From RGIG2945 sp045540355 (GTDB lineage Bacteria; Bacillota; Clostridia; Oscillospirales; Acutalibacteraceae): a stretch of 64,000 bases of DNA. Position numbers and translations under genes: made by a program. Positions within the stretch are counted from its first letter, which is position 1; each line of letters begins with the position of its first letter. Where the stretch lies: contig JAZQHB010000008.1 in NCBI GenBank assembly GCA_045540355.1, positions 1-64,000 on the forward strand. The letters are read 5' to 3'. Under the pieces are notes generated by a model. It was not told the origin of the DNA. It saw only the letters and a list, made by a program, of their open reading frames with translations, and ran no database searches. Below, piece after piece: positions 8,327-16,391 of this stretch.

Positions 8327-8524
8327 ATGGAGTTTATCGGCTTTATGCTGGTAATTGCCGTTTTTGCGGTGGTTATTGGTGTTTTAGCACAGGACGCAAT
8401 CAATATGTGGTACTGTGCAGAAGATGCAGAAGAAATGGAGGAAGAAGAGGCAGTTGCAGAATACAGCACAGCCTCACACTTCTGCTTATACGACCTTGCT
8501 GAAATGTACGAGCAGGCACAGTAA
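8327..8524 (+). CDS. Small single-pass membrane protein
   Basis: 65 residues. Residues 4-22 form one hydrophobic helix (GFMLVIAVFAVVIGVLA), followed by an acidic tail with EDAEEMEEEEA. The start is set by GGAAGGAG behind a small hairpin. The gene heads a run of five small genes behind leader module 3. A membrane-anchored peptide on a conjugative element could modulate host entry or secretion, but this is speculation. Confidence 0.75.
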   Translation: MEFIGFMLVIAVFAVVIGVLAQDAINMWYCAEDAEEMEEEEAVAEYSTASHFCLYDLAEMYEQAQ

Positions 8525-8534
8525 GGAGGTTCGT

Positions 8535-8828
8535 ATGGGTTATGAATTTTTTTATGACATTGCCGAATATGGTAATGTCAACTGGAAAGGTTCGTTTTCT
8601 CCAAAGGAAGTAGCAACAAATGCGTATTTATATTATGCAGACTATTGTTATTCCAAAGAGAATGATACCTTGACAGAAACAATGAAAAATCTTGCCAAAT
8701 TACTTGCAGAAGACGGAACCGTTGAATGTAAAGAATGGCTCTATCAGATAGCCGACGGGCTGGGGCTGATAGATATGAACTGGCAGGATTTTATCGACAC
8801 AGACGCTTGGCTGTCTGTGTTACAGTAA
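8535..8828 (+). CDS. Small unknown protein
   Basis: 97 residues, acidic, soluble, tryptophan-containing, without a recognised domain. ATG at 8535 follows TAAGGAGG that overlaps the previous stop codon, so it is coupled to the membrane peptide gene; a longer in-frame reading from 8415 would overlap that gene and lacks a site. It ends just before the class II hairpin at 8839. Confidence 0.75.
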   Translation: MGYEFFYDIAEYGNVNWKGSFSPKEVATNAYLYYADYCYSKENDTLTETMKNLAKLLAEDGTVECKEWLYQIADGLGLIDMNWQDFIDTDAWLSVLQ

Positions 8829-8838
8829 CTATTAAAGA

Positions 8839-8871
8839 GAGGGTGGTTCTATAACCGCCCTCTTCTATTTT
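8839..8871 (+). terminator. Class II intercistronic hairpin
   Basis: AGAGGGTGGTT-ctat-AACCGCCCTCT (11 pairs), then TCTATTTTT running straight into AAGGAGG of the next gene. Same design as 15706 and 29509. Confidence 0.8.
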
Positions 8872-8884
8872 TAAGGAGGAACTT

Positions 8885-9085
8885 ATGAAAATAAGAGAGT
8901 TCTTAAAAGGCACCCGAAATAACCATATTATCAGTATTTCAGAAGATACAAATGATAATATAATATTTGAGGGACCTTATGCGGAATTAAAAACAATCCG
9001 TAAGGATTTGCTTTGTGCAACCGTAAAAAGTTGGGACGCACTACCTATGGCAGACGGATCAACTGAAATAGGAATTATGATTTAG
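8885..9085 (+). CDS. Small unknown protein
   Basis: 66 residues, soluble, no recognised domain. The start is fixed by AAGGAGG directly after the class II hairpin. It is followed after 11 bases by the next small gene. The composition is ordinary and coding-like (balanced codon use, good ribosome site), which is the only support. Confidence 0.72.
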   Translation: MKIREFLKGTRNNHIISISEDTNDNIIFEGPYAELKTIRKDLLCATVKSWDALPMADGSTEIGIMI

Positions 9086-9096
9086 GAGGAAAATTT

Positions 9097-9471
9097 ATGA
9101 AACTTTATGAATACGAACTAAAAACATCTCGTATCGACATTGTAACATACGAAGTAAAAGAAACAGAAAAGGTGTATACCGTACAGAAAACGCCCGGAAG
9201 AAGCCATTATATTAAATATAATTGCTATACAAGAATACCAAAGGAATTGATTGGTTCCGTTCTCTGCTATTCAAACAGCGAAATTTACTATTTATCGCTG
9301 AATGACAATACCAAAGAAGCAACAACAGCATTTCTTGGATATTTGCAGGAAAGCAAACTTCCCGGTATTGAGGCAAAAATAAATTCTTTGTTGAATGACA
9401 AGGAATTATATCAAGATATAGCAGAAATGCTTAAAAAAGGAGAAATGGAGGTGACAAAGAATGAGTTATAG
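9097..9471 (+). CDS. Small unknown protein
   Basis: 124 residues, lysine/glutamate/tyrosine-rich, no recognised domain. AGGAGG precedes the start. The 3' end overlaps the next gene by 11 bases (9461-9471), and that gene's ribosome site lies inside this gene, indicating coupled translation. Function unknown. Confidence 0.75.
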   Translation: MKLYEYELKTSRIDIVTYEVKETEKVYTVQKTPGRSHYIKYNCYTRIPKELIGSVLCYSNSEIYYLSLNDNTKEATTAFLGYLQESKLPGIEAKINSLLNDKELYQDIAEMLKKGEMEVTKNEL

Positions 9472-9994
9472 TATCATTTTTGAAACCAAGATTGTCCGAT
9501 TGTCAGACGGCAGAATTTTACATCTCTCTTTGCAGGGGTGCAATAATGACGATGCTGGAAGAAGCCGTGATGATTTCCGGGGTAAAATTTACACCGAGGA
9601 AGAATTTAAGGAAATGGCAGAAAAATTCAAGAAAGACCGTCTTCCGATGAAGGAAGCAGACGGATTTGAATTAAAAATCGGAAGCCGTTACTGTACTTAC
9701 TATGAGTACGGAGAGCATCTTCTGCGTATGTTGAAGCGTTCTATCACTTGGGGCGAATTGACAGAAAAAAGAAGATGTTATGCAGAAGTATTCACTGGTG
9801 TAACCGTAAATGAAGGCACATCGGAAGAAATATTCTACTCTCCTGCGGAATGGGAAAAGGTGTGTTATGACTATATGTATGGTCGTAAAATTGGAACTGC
9901 TACGGCACACCATTCCTACCTGTACGAAGAAAAAGAAATTATCGAAGCATTGGATAACGATGCAAGACACATTTCTTTTTTTATCGGGAAGTAA
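9461..9994 (+). CDS. Unknown soluble protein
   Basis: 177 residues. No domain recognised; the sequence opens with a strand-rich segment (YSIIFETKIVRLSDGRILHL), contains CNNDDAGRSRDDFRGK, and ends with a helix. The start lies within the previous gene behind ATGGAGGTG. It is the last gene of the operon begun at 8327, ending before a class I terminator. The pattern resembles uncharacterised proteins of Gram-positive mobile elements, but I cannot name a family. Confidence 0.75.
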   Translation: MSYSIIFETKIVRLSDGRILHLSLQGCNNDDAGRSRDDFRGKIYTEEEFKEMAEKFKKDRLPMKEADGFELKIGSRYCTYYEYGEHLLRMLKRSITWGELTEKRRCYAEVFTGVTVNEGTSEEIFYSPAEWEKVCYDYMYGRKIGTATAHHSYLYEEKEIIEALDNDARHISFFIGK

Positions 9995-10011
9995 GAACAA
10001 AGCATAAAATC

Positions 10012-10042
10012 AGAGGGTGGCTGTTGCTACTCTCTTTTTTTG
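10012..10042 (+). terminator. Class I terminator
   Basis: AGAGGGTGGC-tgtt-GCTACTCTCT followed by seven Ts, immediately upstream of promoter-leader module 4. Confidence 0.88.
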
Positions 10043-10045
10043 TGC

Positions 10046-10159
10046 TTGCACTTTGGAATGAATTATACTATAATAACCTTGTAACACAACAATCTTTACA
10101 AAATTTGACTAACAATGAGGAAGAACTCCGTAGGGGTATCTTCCTTTTTTTATGTCAAA
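10046..10159 (+). promoter_or_regulatory. Promoter-leader module copy 4
   Basis: TTGCAC (10046-10051), 17 bases, TATAAT (10069-10074), ACCTTGTAAC. TTTGACTAACAATGAGG leads into hairpin 10119-10144 (loop GTA) and seven Ts. Here the outer stem is TTTGAC (10104-10109) with GTCAAA (10154-10159), different in sequence from copies 1, 5, 6 and 7 but in the same place. Confidence 0.87.
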
Positions 10160-10180
10160 AAAGATAGGAGGTAATGAAAT

Positions 10181-10579
10181 ATGGCAGGAAAAGCTATATT
10201 AACAAATTTCCGCATCAGCGGGGATTTGAAATTTTCCAACGAAGGAAAAAGAGTGGATTTTCCGATATGTTCAGCGAATAAGCATTACAACGGACAATAT
10301 CTGAAAATTTGGGTTTCCGCTTTTGATGAACAAGCATTACGCATTGGCAAGTTAAAAGCCAAAAAAGGAAGCCTAGTCGATATTATAGCTGAAATGCTAC
10401 CCTACGCAAAAGACGGCAGGGACGCAATCGGTTACAGAGTAATCGACATCTCCTACTCCGAAGGGTTTATACCTTTTGAGGGTAAGGAAAACAACGGAGG
10501 AAAACAGCAGGAACCGAAAAAGCAGGAAGATAACCTGCGTAAGACGGCTCAAATGCTGGCGACTAATCCGTTTTCGTAA
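10181..10579 (+). CDS. OB-fold single-stranded DNA-binding-like protein
   Basis: 132 residues. The first 95 residues follow the SSB pattern of alternating strands: ILTNFRISGDLKF, VDFPICSAN, YLKIWVSAF, KGSLVDIIAEM, then YRVIDISYS. A polar linker leads to the tail ATNPFS, reminiscent of the acidic-hydrophobic tip by which SSBs recruit partners. A canonical SSB is encoded at 12878, so this would be a second, divergent one. It is cotranscribed with the AAA ATPase at 10647. The OB assignment is by pattern only. Confidence 0.72.
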   Translation: MAGKAILTNFRISGDLKFSNEGKRVDFPICSANKHYNGQYLKIWVSAFDEQALRIGKLKAKKGSLVDIIAEMLPYAKDGRDAIGYRVIDISYSEGFIPFEGKENNGGKQQEPKKQEDNLRKTAQMLATNPFS

Positions 10580-10612
10580 CAATTAACAAAATTAACAAAA
10601 AAAAGAGAGGAA

Positions 10613-10640
10613 CCGTACCGCGACAGGTACGGCAAGGAGG
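10613..10640 (+). promoter_or_regulatory. Ribosome-site hairpin, copy 1
   Basis: CCGTACC (10613-10619)/GGTACGG (10626-10632), followed by CAAGGAGG. Related hairpins stand before the genes at 13438, 19323 and 21805. Confidence 0.75.
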
Positions 10641-10646
10641 TAAAAA

Positions 10647-12491
10647 ATGGCAAATTACCAGTTATTCACATTCGGGGAGGAACTCTCCGGAAAATTAAAA
10701 AATTTGAAACTGCGTTGGTCGCAGAAAGATGTGCAGACCACTTGGAGTACATCAAACGGGACAGGACTTAATACTGACACTTCTTTTTATAAGATTTTGC
10801 GTCAGATGTTCGGTTTTGACACGGAAAAAGCAATCAATATCGCTACGGAACCGAACTTGGTTGTTACAGAAGTTTATAACCTTGTTGAGAACCGCACCGA
10901 ACAGATTGCACTCTCTGACCGTAAATCCGACGGATTATTTAAGGTTAGAGAAATGAATGAAAAAGGGGCGTTACTCCCCTACGGGGCAAACCGCAAAGGT
11001 ACAGTCCTTAAAGCCTGCCTTTTGGGGCATTACCTTGCACAGGGCGATAGTGAACTGATAGCGGTAGTCAATGACTTAAAGCCGTTGGTTCAGTTAGAAC
11101 CCGATGCAGACGATTGGGACGATCAGCTTCTACTGGAAGAGTTAGGTAAGAAGTTGTGTCTTTTGACAAATAATCTTTATTACCATTACAAATCAGCAAC
11201 GGGAACGATGCAGGCGAAGACGGAAGATTTCCGTCAGTCCACCTTAAAGAAAGTAACGGAAAATACGGCGTTAAAACCGTGGTTTAATCCCGTTAAGTTC
11301 TTGGGACAGACCGCAAAAACGGCACCGAAGCAGGAAAAAATAAAAAAAGGACAGTATTTCTTCAATCCCAACCGTAAATTAACGGCGTATGAGGAAATGC
11401 TGGTGCCGACAATGCCCGATACTTATGTAGATACGGAACTGGTAAAAACAATTTTGTTAGACCTCTTCCACTCTACAATGTTTAAAAAACCCATAAGAAA
11501 TATTCTGTTCACGGGTATTGCGGGTAGCGGTAAAACAACATTGGCTATGTCAATAGCCGAAAAAATCGGATTACCACATAAGATTTTTACTTGTGGTCCC
11601 GACACCGACGGCTTTGGGCTTATCGGTCAGCTTTTACCGAACACAAGGAAGTCAGTGGAGAAAGTAAGCAACATCTGCAAGAAGATAGGTCTTCCTACTT
11701 TTGAAGATGTGGAAAATGACTTTGAGGGTGCTTATGAAAAGCTGTTTGGTAAAAAGCCGACGGTTTATAATTCCCCTTCTGACTGCTATAATGAAATTTC
11801 AAGAAGATGTATGGAAGAAAACTCTTCTCTCTCTTCTGATTTCGTTTTCGTAAAAAGCCCTATTATTGAGGCTTTGGAAAATGGCTGGGTAATTGAAATA
11901 CAGGAACCCACCATTATCAAACGCGAAACCGTATTAGAGGAATTAAATGCACTTCTTGAATATGGAGATACTGCTGTTATTACTCTCCCTACGGGCGAAG
12001 TAATCAGACGGCACCCGGACGCAGTTGTAATTTTTACAACTAATCTTGGATATGCTGGCTGTAAGAGTTTACAGCAGGCAGTATTATCCCGTGTGGACGA
12101 AAGATACGATTTGCAACTCCCCACAACAAAGGAGTTAGTAAAGAGATGTATTTCTAACACGGGCTTCCCCAACGAGCAGATGCTTACCACAATGGTAAAC
12201 TGCTGTCACAAAGTAGCACAGTATTGTGGCGACCACGACATTACCGACGGTATTTGCGGTCCCCGTGAGTTAGACAACTGGGCGAAAAAAGCGATGCTGT
12301 TATCAATGCGTTGGGAAGAATTAGAGGTTACGGAAGAATGTGTAATTGCCTCCGCGTTCCCTACGATGCTTTCAAAAGCGACGCAGGTGTATGAAGACCT
12401 CGAAGATATACTGACTGGTGCTTTCTATACCTATTATGAAGCACACAAGGTACAGGAAGCAAAAGAACTGTACGAAGCAGGCAAGGTTTAA
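10647..12491 (+). CDS. MoxR/CobS-like AAA ATPase
   Basis: 614 residues. The N-terminal about 250 residues are element-specific. The AAA core follows, with Walker A GIAGSGKTTLA near residue 290, a long insert, sensor-like VVIFTTNLGYAG near residue 475, and an arginine-rich SRVDERYDLQLP segment. The Walker B region reads WVIEIQEP, lacking the usual DE pair. In CobS/CobT-like and MoxR/VWA systems such an ATPase works with a VWA-domain partner to remodel a target; the partner here is probably the 13438 protein. It is preceded by the OB-fold gene and followed by a terminator at 12527. Confidence 0.85.
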   Translation: MANYQLFTFGEELSGKLKNLKLRWSQKDVQTTWSTSNGTGLNTDTSFYKILRQMFGFDTEKAINIATEPNLVVTEVYNLVENRTEQIALSDRKSDGLFKVREMNEKGALLPYGANRKGTVLKACLLGHYLAQGDSELIAVVNDLKPLVQLEPDADDWDDQLLLEELGKKLCLLTNNLYYHYKSATGTMQAKTEDFRQSTLKKVTENTALKPWFNPVKFLGQTAKTAPKQEKIKKGQYFFNPNRKLTAYEEMLVPTMPDTYVDTELVKTILLDLFHSTMFKKPIRNILFTGIAGSGKTTLAMSIAEKIGLPHKIFTCGPDTDGFGLIGQLLPNTRKSVEKVSNICKKIGLPTFEDVENDFEGAYEKLFGKKPTVYNSPSDCYNEISRRCMEENSSLSSDFVFVKSPIIEALENGWVIEIQEPTIIKRETVLEELNALLEYGDTAVITLPTGEVIRRHPDAVVIFTTNLGYAGCKSLQQAVLSRVDERYDLQLPTTKELVKRCISNTGFPNEQMLTTMVNCCHKVAQYCGDHDITDGICGPRELDNWAKKAMLLSMRWEELEVTEECVIASAFPTMLSKATQVYEDLEDILTGAFYTYYEAHKVQEAKELYEAGKV

Positions 12492-12526
12492 TCCGCATTT
12501 GTGCAGTAGATACAAGAAATTACAGA

Positions 12527-12554
12527 AAAGCCTCGAATATTCGGGGCTTTTTTA
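12527..12554 (+). terminator. Terminator after the AAA ATPase gene
   Basis: AGCCTCGAA/TTCGGGGCT stem with six Ts. Confidence 0.85.
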
Positions 12555-12693
12555 TTTGGAATATCACTACGCTTCTATTGTGCAACTCGCACAAAAACAG
12601 TATAAAAATGTTCTTGTGATGAACATTCTTTGTTTAAAACGCATAAAAATAGATAATTTCAGCCTACATCGCACTATTTTTTTTAAATTTTTC
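12555..12693 (+). other. Intergenic stretch with possible weak promoter and hairpin
   Basis: No gene is visible. TTGTGC (12578-12583), 17 bases, TATAAA (12601-12606) has promoter spacing, and AATGTTC/GAACATT (12607-12627) forms a hairpin at the would-be start site. TTGTGC-aactc-GCACAA is an inverted repeat over the -35 box. No clear terminator follows before leader module 5. Confidence 0.35.
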
Positions 12694-12805
12694 TTGCAAT
12701 TTTCCTAAAATAAATGTATTATATACTTGTATCATATATTTGCGACAAAAAAAGATTAACAGTAGGGAAGAACTCCATAAGGGTACTTCCCTTTTTTTTG
12801 TCGTC
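12694..12805 (+). promoter_or_regulatory. Promoter-leader module copy 5
   Basis: TTGCAA (12694-12699), 17 bases, TATTAT (12717-12722). The motif is GATTAACAG, then hairpin 12765-12791 (GGGAAG/CTTCCC outside, CTCC-ATAA-GGG inside) and eight Ts. The outer stem is CGACAAAAAAA with TTTTTTTGTCG, again base-paired but different in sequence from copies 1 and 6. It serves ssb. Confidence 0.85.
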
Positions 12806-12809
12806 ACAG

Positions 12810-12863
12810 CCACCCAGTCCGGAGAAACCGGAGGTGGTCGCACCAAAGAAGAAAGTTGGTGCA
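12810..12863 (+). promoter_or_regulatory. Double-hairpin leader element, copy B
   Basis: CCACC/GGTGG enclosing TCCGG/CCGGA (loop AGAAA), then GCACCAA/TTGGTGC, ending beside GGAAGGAG. Homologous to 5825-5879, with a compensatory G-C to A-T change in the first stem. Confidence 0.75.
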
Positions 12864-12877
12864 GGAAGGAGAAAAAT

Positions 12878-13324
12878 ATGAATAAAGTAATTCTTATGGG
12901 TAGACTTACCCGCGATCCCGATGTACGCTACGCACAGGGACAGAACGGAACAACAGCGATTGCAAGATACACTCTTGCCGTTGACCGTCGCCTTAGAAGC
13001 AATAATGATGAAAACAATACTGACTTCATCAATATTGTAGCTTTCGGCAAAAGTGGAGAGTTTGCAGAAAAATATCTCCACAAGGGAACCAAGGTATTGG
13101 TTACAGGTCGTATTCAGACCGGTAGCTATACCAATAAGGACGGCAACAAGGTATACACCACCGATGTTGTAGCCGAAGATCAGGAATTTGCTGAAAGCAA
13201 AAACTCCTCTTCTAATGGTGGCAATGGTGGAGGTAACAACGACGATGCGTACTCTGCACCCGCAGGGGACGGGGATTTTATGAGTATTCCCGAAGGCATC
13301 GTTGATGAATTACCCTTTAACTAA
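12878..13324 (+). CDS. ssb: Single-stranded DNA-binding protein
   Basis: 148 residues. The canonical bacterial SSB fold is evident: MNKVILMGRLTRDPDVRY, ARYTLAVDRR, DFINIVAFGKSGEFAEKYL, KGTKVLVTGRIQTGSY. A glycine/asparagine-rich linker (residues about 110-130) leads to the conserved tip DELPF, here followed by one extra asparagine. It coats single-stranded DNA during replication, recombination or conjugative entry. The start at 12878 follows GGAAGGAG behind the double-hairpin leader. The VWA gene follows after a terminator. Confidence 0.95.
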   Translation: MNKVILMGRLTRDPDVRYAQGQNGTTAIARYTLAVDRRLRSNNDENNTDFINIVAFGKSGEFAEKYLHKGTKVLVTGRIQTGSYTNKDGNKVYTTDVVAEDQEFAESKNSSSNGGNGGGNNDDAYSAPAGDGDFMSIPEGIVDELPFN

Positions 13325-13342
13325 TTGTTAGAGGGTTAAGTG

Positions 13343-13382
13343 AAAAGGACTAGGCACTTTATGAGTGCTTGGTCCTTTTTTT
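13343..13382 (+). terminator. Terminator between ssb and the VWA gene
   Basis: AGGACTAGGCACT/AGTGCTTGGTCCT stem followed by seven Ts. No promoter is visible before the VWA gene, so it may be a partial terminator. Confidence 0.85.
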
Positions 13383-13401
13383 ATTAAAATCTTATAAGGA
13401 A

Positions 13402-13430
13402 CCGTACCCGTCGTGGTACGGCAAGGAGGT
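13402..13430 (+). promoter_or_regulatory. Ribosome-site hairpin, copy 2
   Basis: CCGTACC (13402-13408)/GGTACGG (13415-13421), loop CGTCGT, then CAAGGAGG. Identical stem to copy 1. Confidence 0.75.
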
Positions 13431-13437
13431 ACAAAAA

Positions 13438-15690
13438 ATGGCAAAAGTTGAAACGGGTGTTATTCGCACCCAAAGACAGCTGAAAAGGGCAATCTTTTCG
13501 GCAAAAGAAAAGTTGGAAGACACTACTCTCTTCTTATCTGATGCGTATAGGCATTTTTTAACCACAATGCGTAACGGCATCGTGGCAGGAACAAAGGGAG
13601 AAGCTAAAATCTTCCGAGGAGGCGAAAACGGTCCCATTGCATATACAGACGGTAGTGATACACATATCAACTACGATAACTGTTTGGCAAACGGACTGGA
13701 AAGAACAGAGAAGAATACTCTGTTTCTTGGATTGAATTTGCACGAAATCGGGCATCTCATATACTCTGACTTCGATTTAATGGAAAAAATCGGGAAAAAA
13801 CTGATGTATGAGAATGTGATTTACCCGATGCCCCCGTCCGACACGAAGTATTTGGACGAATTGCAGGATTTTGTGCAGACGCAGGGAACCGCGTCTATCG
13901 TACAGCTGTATTGCAATTTAAACAACTGTATCGAAGACGGTTTTGTTGACCGTGCTGTAATGTCACTGATTAAGGGCTATGCCTATACTCTTCGCTTTGT
14001 AAGAGAAAGGGATAAAACCCTTGACAGAAGAGATTACGCACAGATGCGTTCTGAAAAGTTGGAAGACGAGGCAATCTTTATAAATCTTGTATTGAATTAT
14101 GCAAGACACGGAGAACGCCTTTATTCCGAAGCTGAATTAAACACTGGGGACGAACTTCTGCAAGAAGTTAGAGAGTGTGAGGACTGCATCAGAAAAGCGG
14201 TGTTTACTATCTCGCCGATGCAGAGAGCCAAGGCAAGCTGGGCGGTATTTTGCCACTTATTCCATTTTGTGAAGATGCAGAATGATAAGAAGCAAAGCCA
14301 ACAACAGCAGAACCAACAGAACCAGCAAAATCAGCAACAGCAGGCGGGACAGCAGGGTAATCAACAGCAGTCCGGTCAGAGTGGTAATTCCCAGTCGGGA
14401 CAACAGCAGGGACAGAACGGCAACCAGCAACAGGCAGGACAATCCCAAAGCCAAAACGGGCAGTCGGAACAGTCTAACCAGCAGTCGCAGGGAAATCAGT
14501 CCCAGTCGCAGAGCAATTCTTCGCAGGGAAATTCGCAATCTAACTCTTCTCAAAGTCTTTCACAGGCTTTGGAAAAAATGGGACAGAATACGCCTAATGT
14601 AGAGAAAACAGAAAGGAAGAACACACAGAAGAATGTAAATAATGGCACAATGCCTAACTCTTCTGCTTCCAACCAGTTACGCGAAGCGATGCAGGAAAAC
14701 GGTAATGGAAACCAGCAACAGAAATCCGGAGAAAAAGAACAGCAAACCAGTATGGAAAAGCTGACCGAAGAGGTTGCATCGGAGGAAGTTGCAAAACAGC
14801 AGGAAAAGGCATTGAATGAAGAGATGAAAAATGTCGCTAATGCTGTAAAAAACGGTATTCATAGCACCGTAAAACCCTCTTCTTACCGTATAGATGTAAC
14901 CGCTACTGGCAGACAGGAATACGAAAACTGTCACCGCGAACTTGATGAAATTGTCCGTAGATTTATTAAGGACTTTCAGAAGGAAATCACGGAACGACAG
15001 ACTGGCGATACATTGACGGGATTATATGCAGGAAAACGCATTACCGTGCGTGACTTGCATAGGCAGGATTTAAAGATTTTTAATCACAAAATCTTGCCGG
15101 AGGATATTCCCGATATGGCAGTCGGCATTATGGTCGATTTGTCGGGCAGTATGGGGGGAGAACGAGTAGATTACGCAAAGAAGTGTGCGTATATTACTTA
15201 CTCTTTCTGCAAAAAGCTGGGTATTCCCGTTTTTGTAGTAGGACACGATGCAACCAGCGGGTGCGAAAACACGGTAAGCCTCTTCTCTGTTGTAGACGAA
15301 TATTCGTTAGACGGAAAAGATGCTCTGCGTATCTTCTCTATGGACGCAGGCAGATGCAATCGTGACGGCTACGCATTGCGTTATTGTCTGAAAAAGTTGA
15401 AGGCAATACCCGCAGAACAGCGATTGATGTTAGTCATTTCAGACGGAAAGCCGAATGGATATAACTACCACTTATCCGAAGGACAGAAAGATTGCCAAGA
15501 TGCCGTATCAAAAGCAATAAAAGACGGTATTACAACAATCTGTGCTGGCATCGGAAGCGATACTGCATCAGTTAAAGCCGTATACAAGGAAGGAATAAGT
15601 GAGAAAAATTCCGCACATTTCTTGGATATTACGGATTTAAACAAACTTCCGAAAGCCTTTATTAAGATTATTAAGCGGGCTTTGGAATAA
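13438..15690 (+). CDS. VWA-domain (CobT-like) protein with HExxH motif
   Basis: 750 residues. HEIGH (residues 102-106) inside LGLNLHEIGHLIY is an HExxH metal-site motif in a helix, as in zinc metalloproteases. Residues about 281-380 are a glutamine/asparagine/serine-rich linker. The C-terminal about 190 residues are a von Willebrand A domain with MIDAS motif DLSGSMGG near residue 565 and a second-site SDGKPN. Together with the AAA ATPase at 10647 this forms a CobS/CobT- or MoxR/VWA-like pair. ATG at 13438 follows AAGGAGG behind the CCGTACC hairpin; upstream in-frame codons overlap the terminator. Protease activity is inferred from the motif only. Confidence 0.85.
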   Translation: MAKVETGVIRTQRQLKRAIFSAKEKLEDTTLFLSDAYRHFLTTMRNGIVAGTKGEAKIFRGGENGPIAYTDGSDTHINYDNCLANGLERTEKNTLFLGLNLHEIGHLIYSDFDLMEKIGKKLMYENVIYPMPPSDTKYLDELQDFVQTQGTASIVQLYCNLNNCIEDGFVDRAVMSLIKGYAYTLRFVRERDKTLDRRDYAQMRSEKLEDEAIFINLVLNYARHGERLYSEAELNTGDELLQEVRECEDCIRKAVFTISPMQRAKASWAVFCHLFHFVKMQNDKKQSQQQQNQQNQQNQQQQAGQQGNQQQSGQSGNSQSGQQQGQNGNQQQAGQSQSQNGQSEQSNQQSQGNQSQSQSNSSQGNSQSNSSQSLSQALEKMGQNTPNVEKTERKNTQKNVNNGTMPNSSASNQLREAMQENGNGNQQQKSGEKEQQTSMEKLTEEVASEEVAKQQEKALNEEMKNVANAVKNGIHSTVKPSSYRIDVTATGRQEYENCHRELDEIVRRFIKDFQKEITERQTGDTLTGLYAGKRITVRDLHRQDLKIFNHKILPEDIPDMAVGIMVDLSGSMGGERVDYAKKCAYITYSFCKKLGIPVFVVGHDATSGCENTVSLFSVVDEYSLDGKDALRIFSMDAGRCNRDGYALRYCLKKLKAIPAEQRLMLVISDGKPNGYNYHLSEGQKDCQDAVSKAIKDGITTICAGIGSDTASVKAVYKEGISEKNSAHFLDITDLNKLPKAFIKIIKRALE

Positions 15691-15705
15691 TAAGGAACAA
15701 TAAAC

Positions 15706-15740
15706 AGAGGGTGGTTCTTACAACCGCCCTCTTCTATTTT
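15706..15740 (+). terminator. Class II intercistronic hairpin
   Basis: AGAGGGTGGTT-cttac-AACCGCCCTCT, then TCTATTTTT and GGGAGG of the next gene. Confidence 0.8.
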
Positions 15741-15753
15741 TGGGAGGCACAAA

Positions 15754-16044
15754 ATGAGAAAAGGAAAATGCAACGATTGTAAAAAATGCCCGTATTATTA
15801 TTGCTATTACAACTGTTATGACGGAGAAGGCGATGAAATTTGCGGTGCAGGAGTATGTAAGAAAGGTCAGATAGGGTGCAACTATCCCTTGATAATCAGA
15901 CAATTCTTCTACATAAGAGAGAAAATAAGAGAATTGGTCGCTGAATTACGCATAAAAAAGGAATTTGCCAAAATGAAGCGACTTGGTATGACCGAGGAAG
16001 AATATTATATTTACAAAATTGAAATGGAGGAAAAAGAATGTTAA
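15754..16044 (+). CDS. Small cysteine-rich protein
   Basis: 96 residues with nine cysteines, eight of them in the first 45 residues (CNDCKKC, CYYNC, C...C...C), followed by a charged helical tail. The spacing suggests metal binding or a small disulphide-free zinc knuckle in the cytoplasm; there is no signal peptide. The start follows GGGAGG after the class II hairpin, and the end overlaps the next gene by seven bases. Family unknown. Confidence 0.75.
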   Translation: MRKGKCNDCKKCPYYYCYYNCYDGEGDEICGAGVCKKGQIGCNYPLIIRQFFYIREKIRELVAELRIKKEFAKMKRLGMTEEEYYIYKIEMEEKEC

Positions 16045-16376
16045 GAAACGAACTTGTTATGGCAAAAATAGACCAGCCCGGCGATAGAGAAAGTCTGGTA
16101 TCAGCACTTTCCGTATTTGGAGAGAAAGACAATGACTTTAACGGAGAAAATGGTAGTGACTATCTTTGGGATTGTGCAAAAGGTTATGAAAGCAACAGAG
16201 ATTATTGCTTGGATTATATTAAAAATCTGCCCGAAGCTACTACCGATGCTGAATGTATAAAAAATTATATGGATTTATGGGTAGGTTCTGACGGATATTA
16301 TAAATGCCCTATCTATGATGTGATTTATGATGTAAATGGAAATGCGGAATTTATAGCATTATCCTATATGACATAG
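16038..16376 (+). CDS. Small unknown protein
   Basis: 112 residues, acidic, soluble, no domain recognised. It begins inside the end of the cysteine-rich gene, with GGAGG seven bases upstream, so translation is coupled. Tryptophans and aspartates are frequent. It is followed 15 bases later by another small gene with its own ribosome site. Confidence 0.75.
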   Translation: MLRNELVMAKIDQPGDRESLVSALSVFGEKDNDFNGENGSDYLWDCAKGYESNRDYCLDYIKNLPEATTDAECIKNYMDLWVGSDGYYKCPIYDVIYDVNGNAEFIALSYMT

Positions 16377-16391
16377 AAAGGGGACTTTGTA

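Noticed and set aside
14257..14553. Long minus-strand frame rich in leucine and arginine opposite the VWA gene
   Set aside because: It is the reverse reading of the glutamine/serine-rich linker codons of the VWA protein; no ribosome site and extreme composition.
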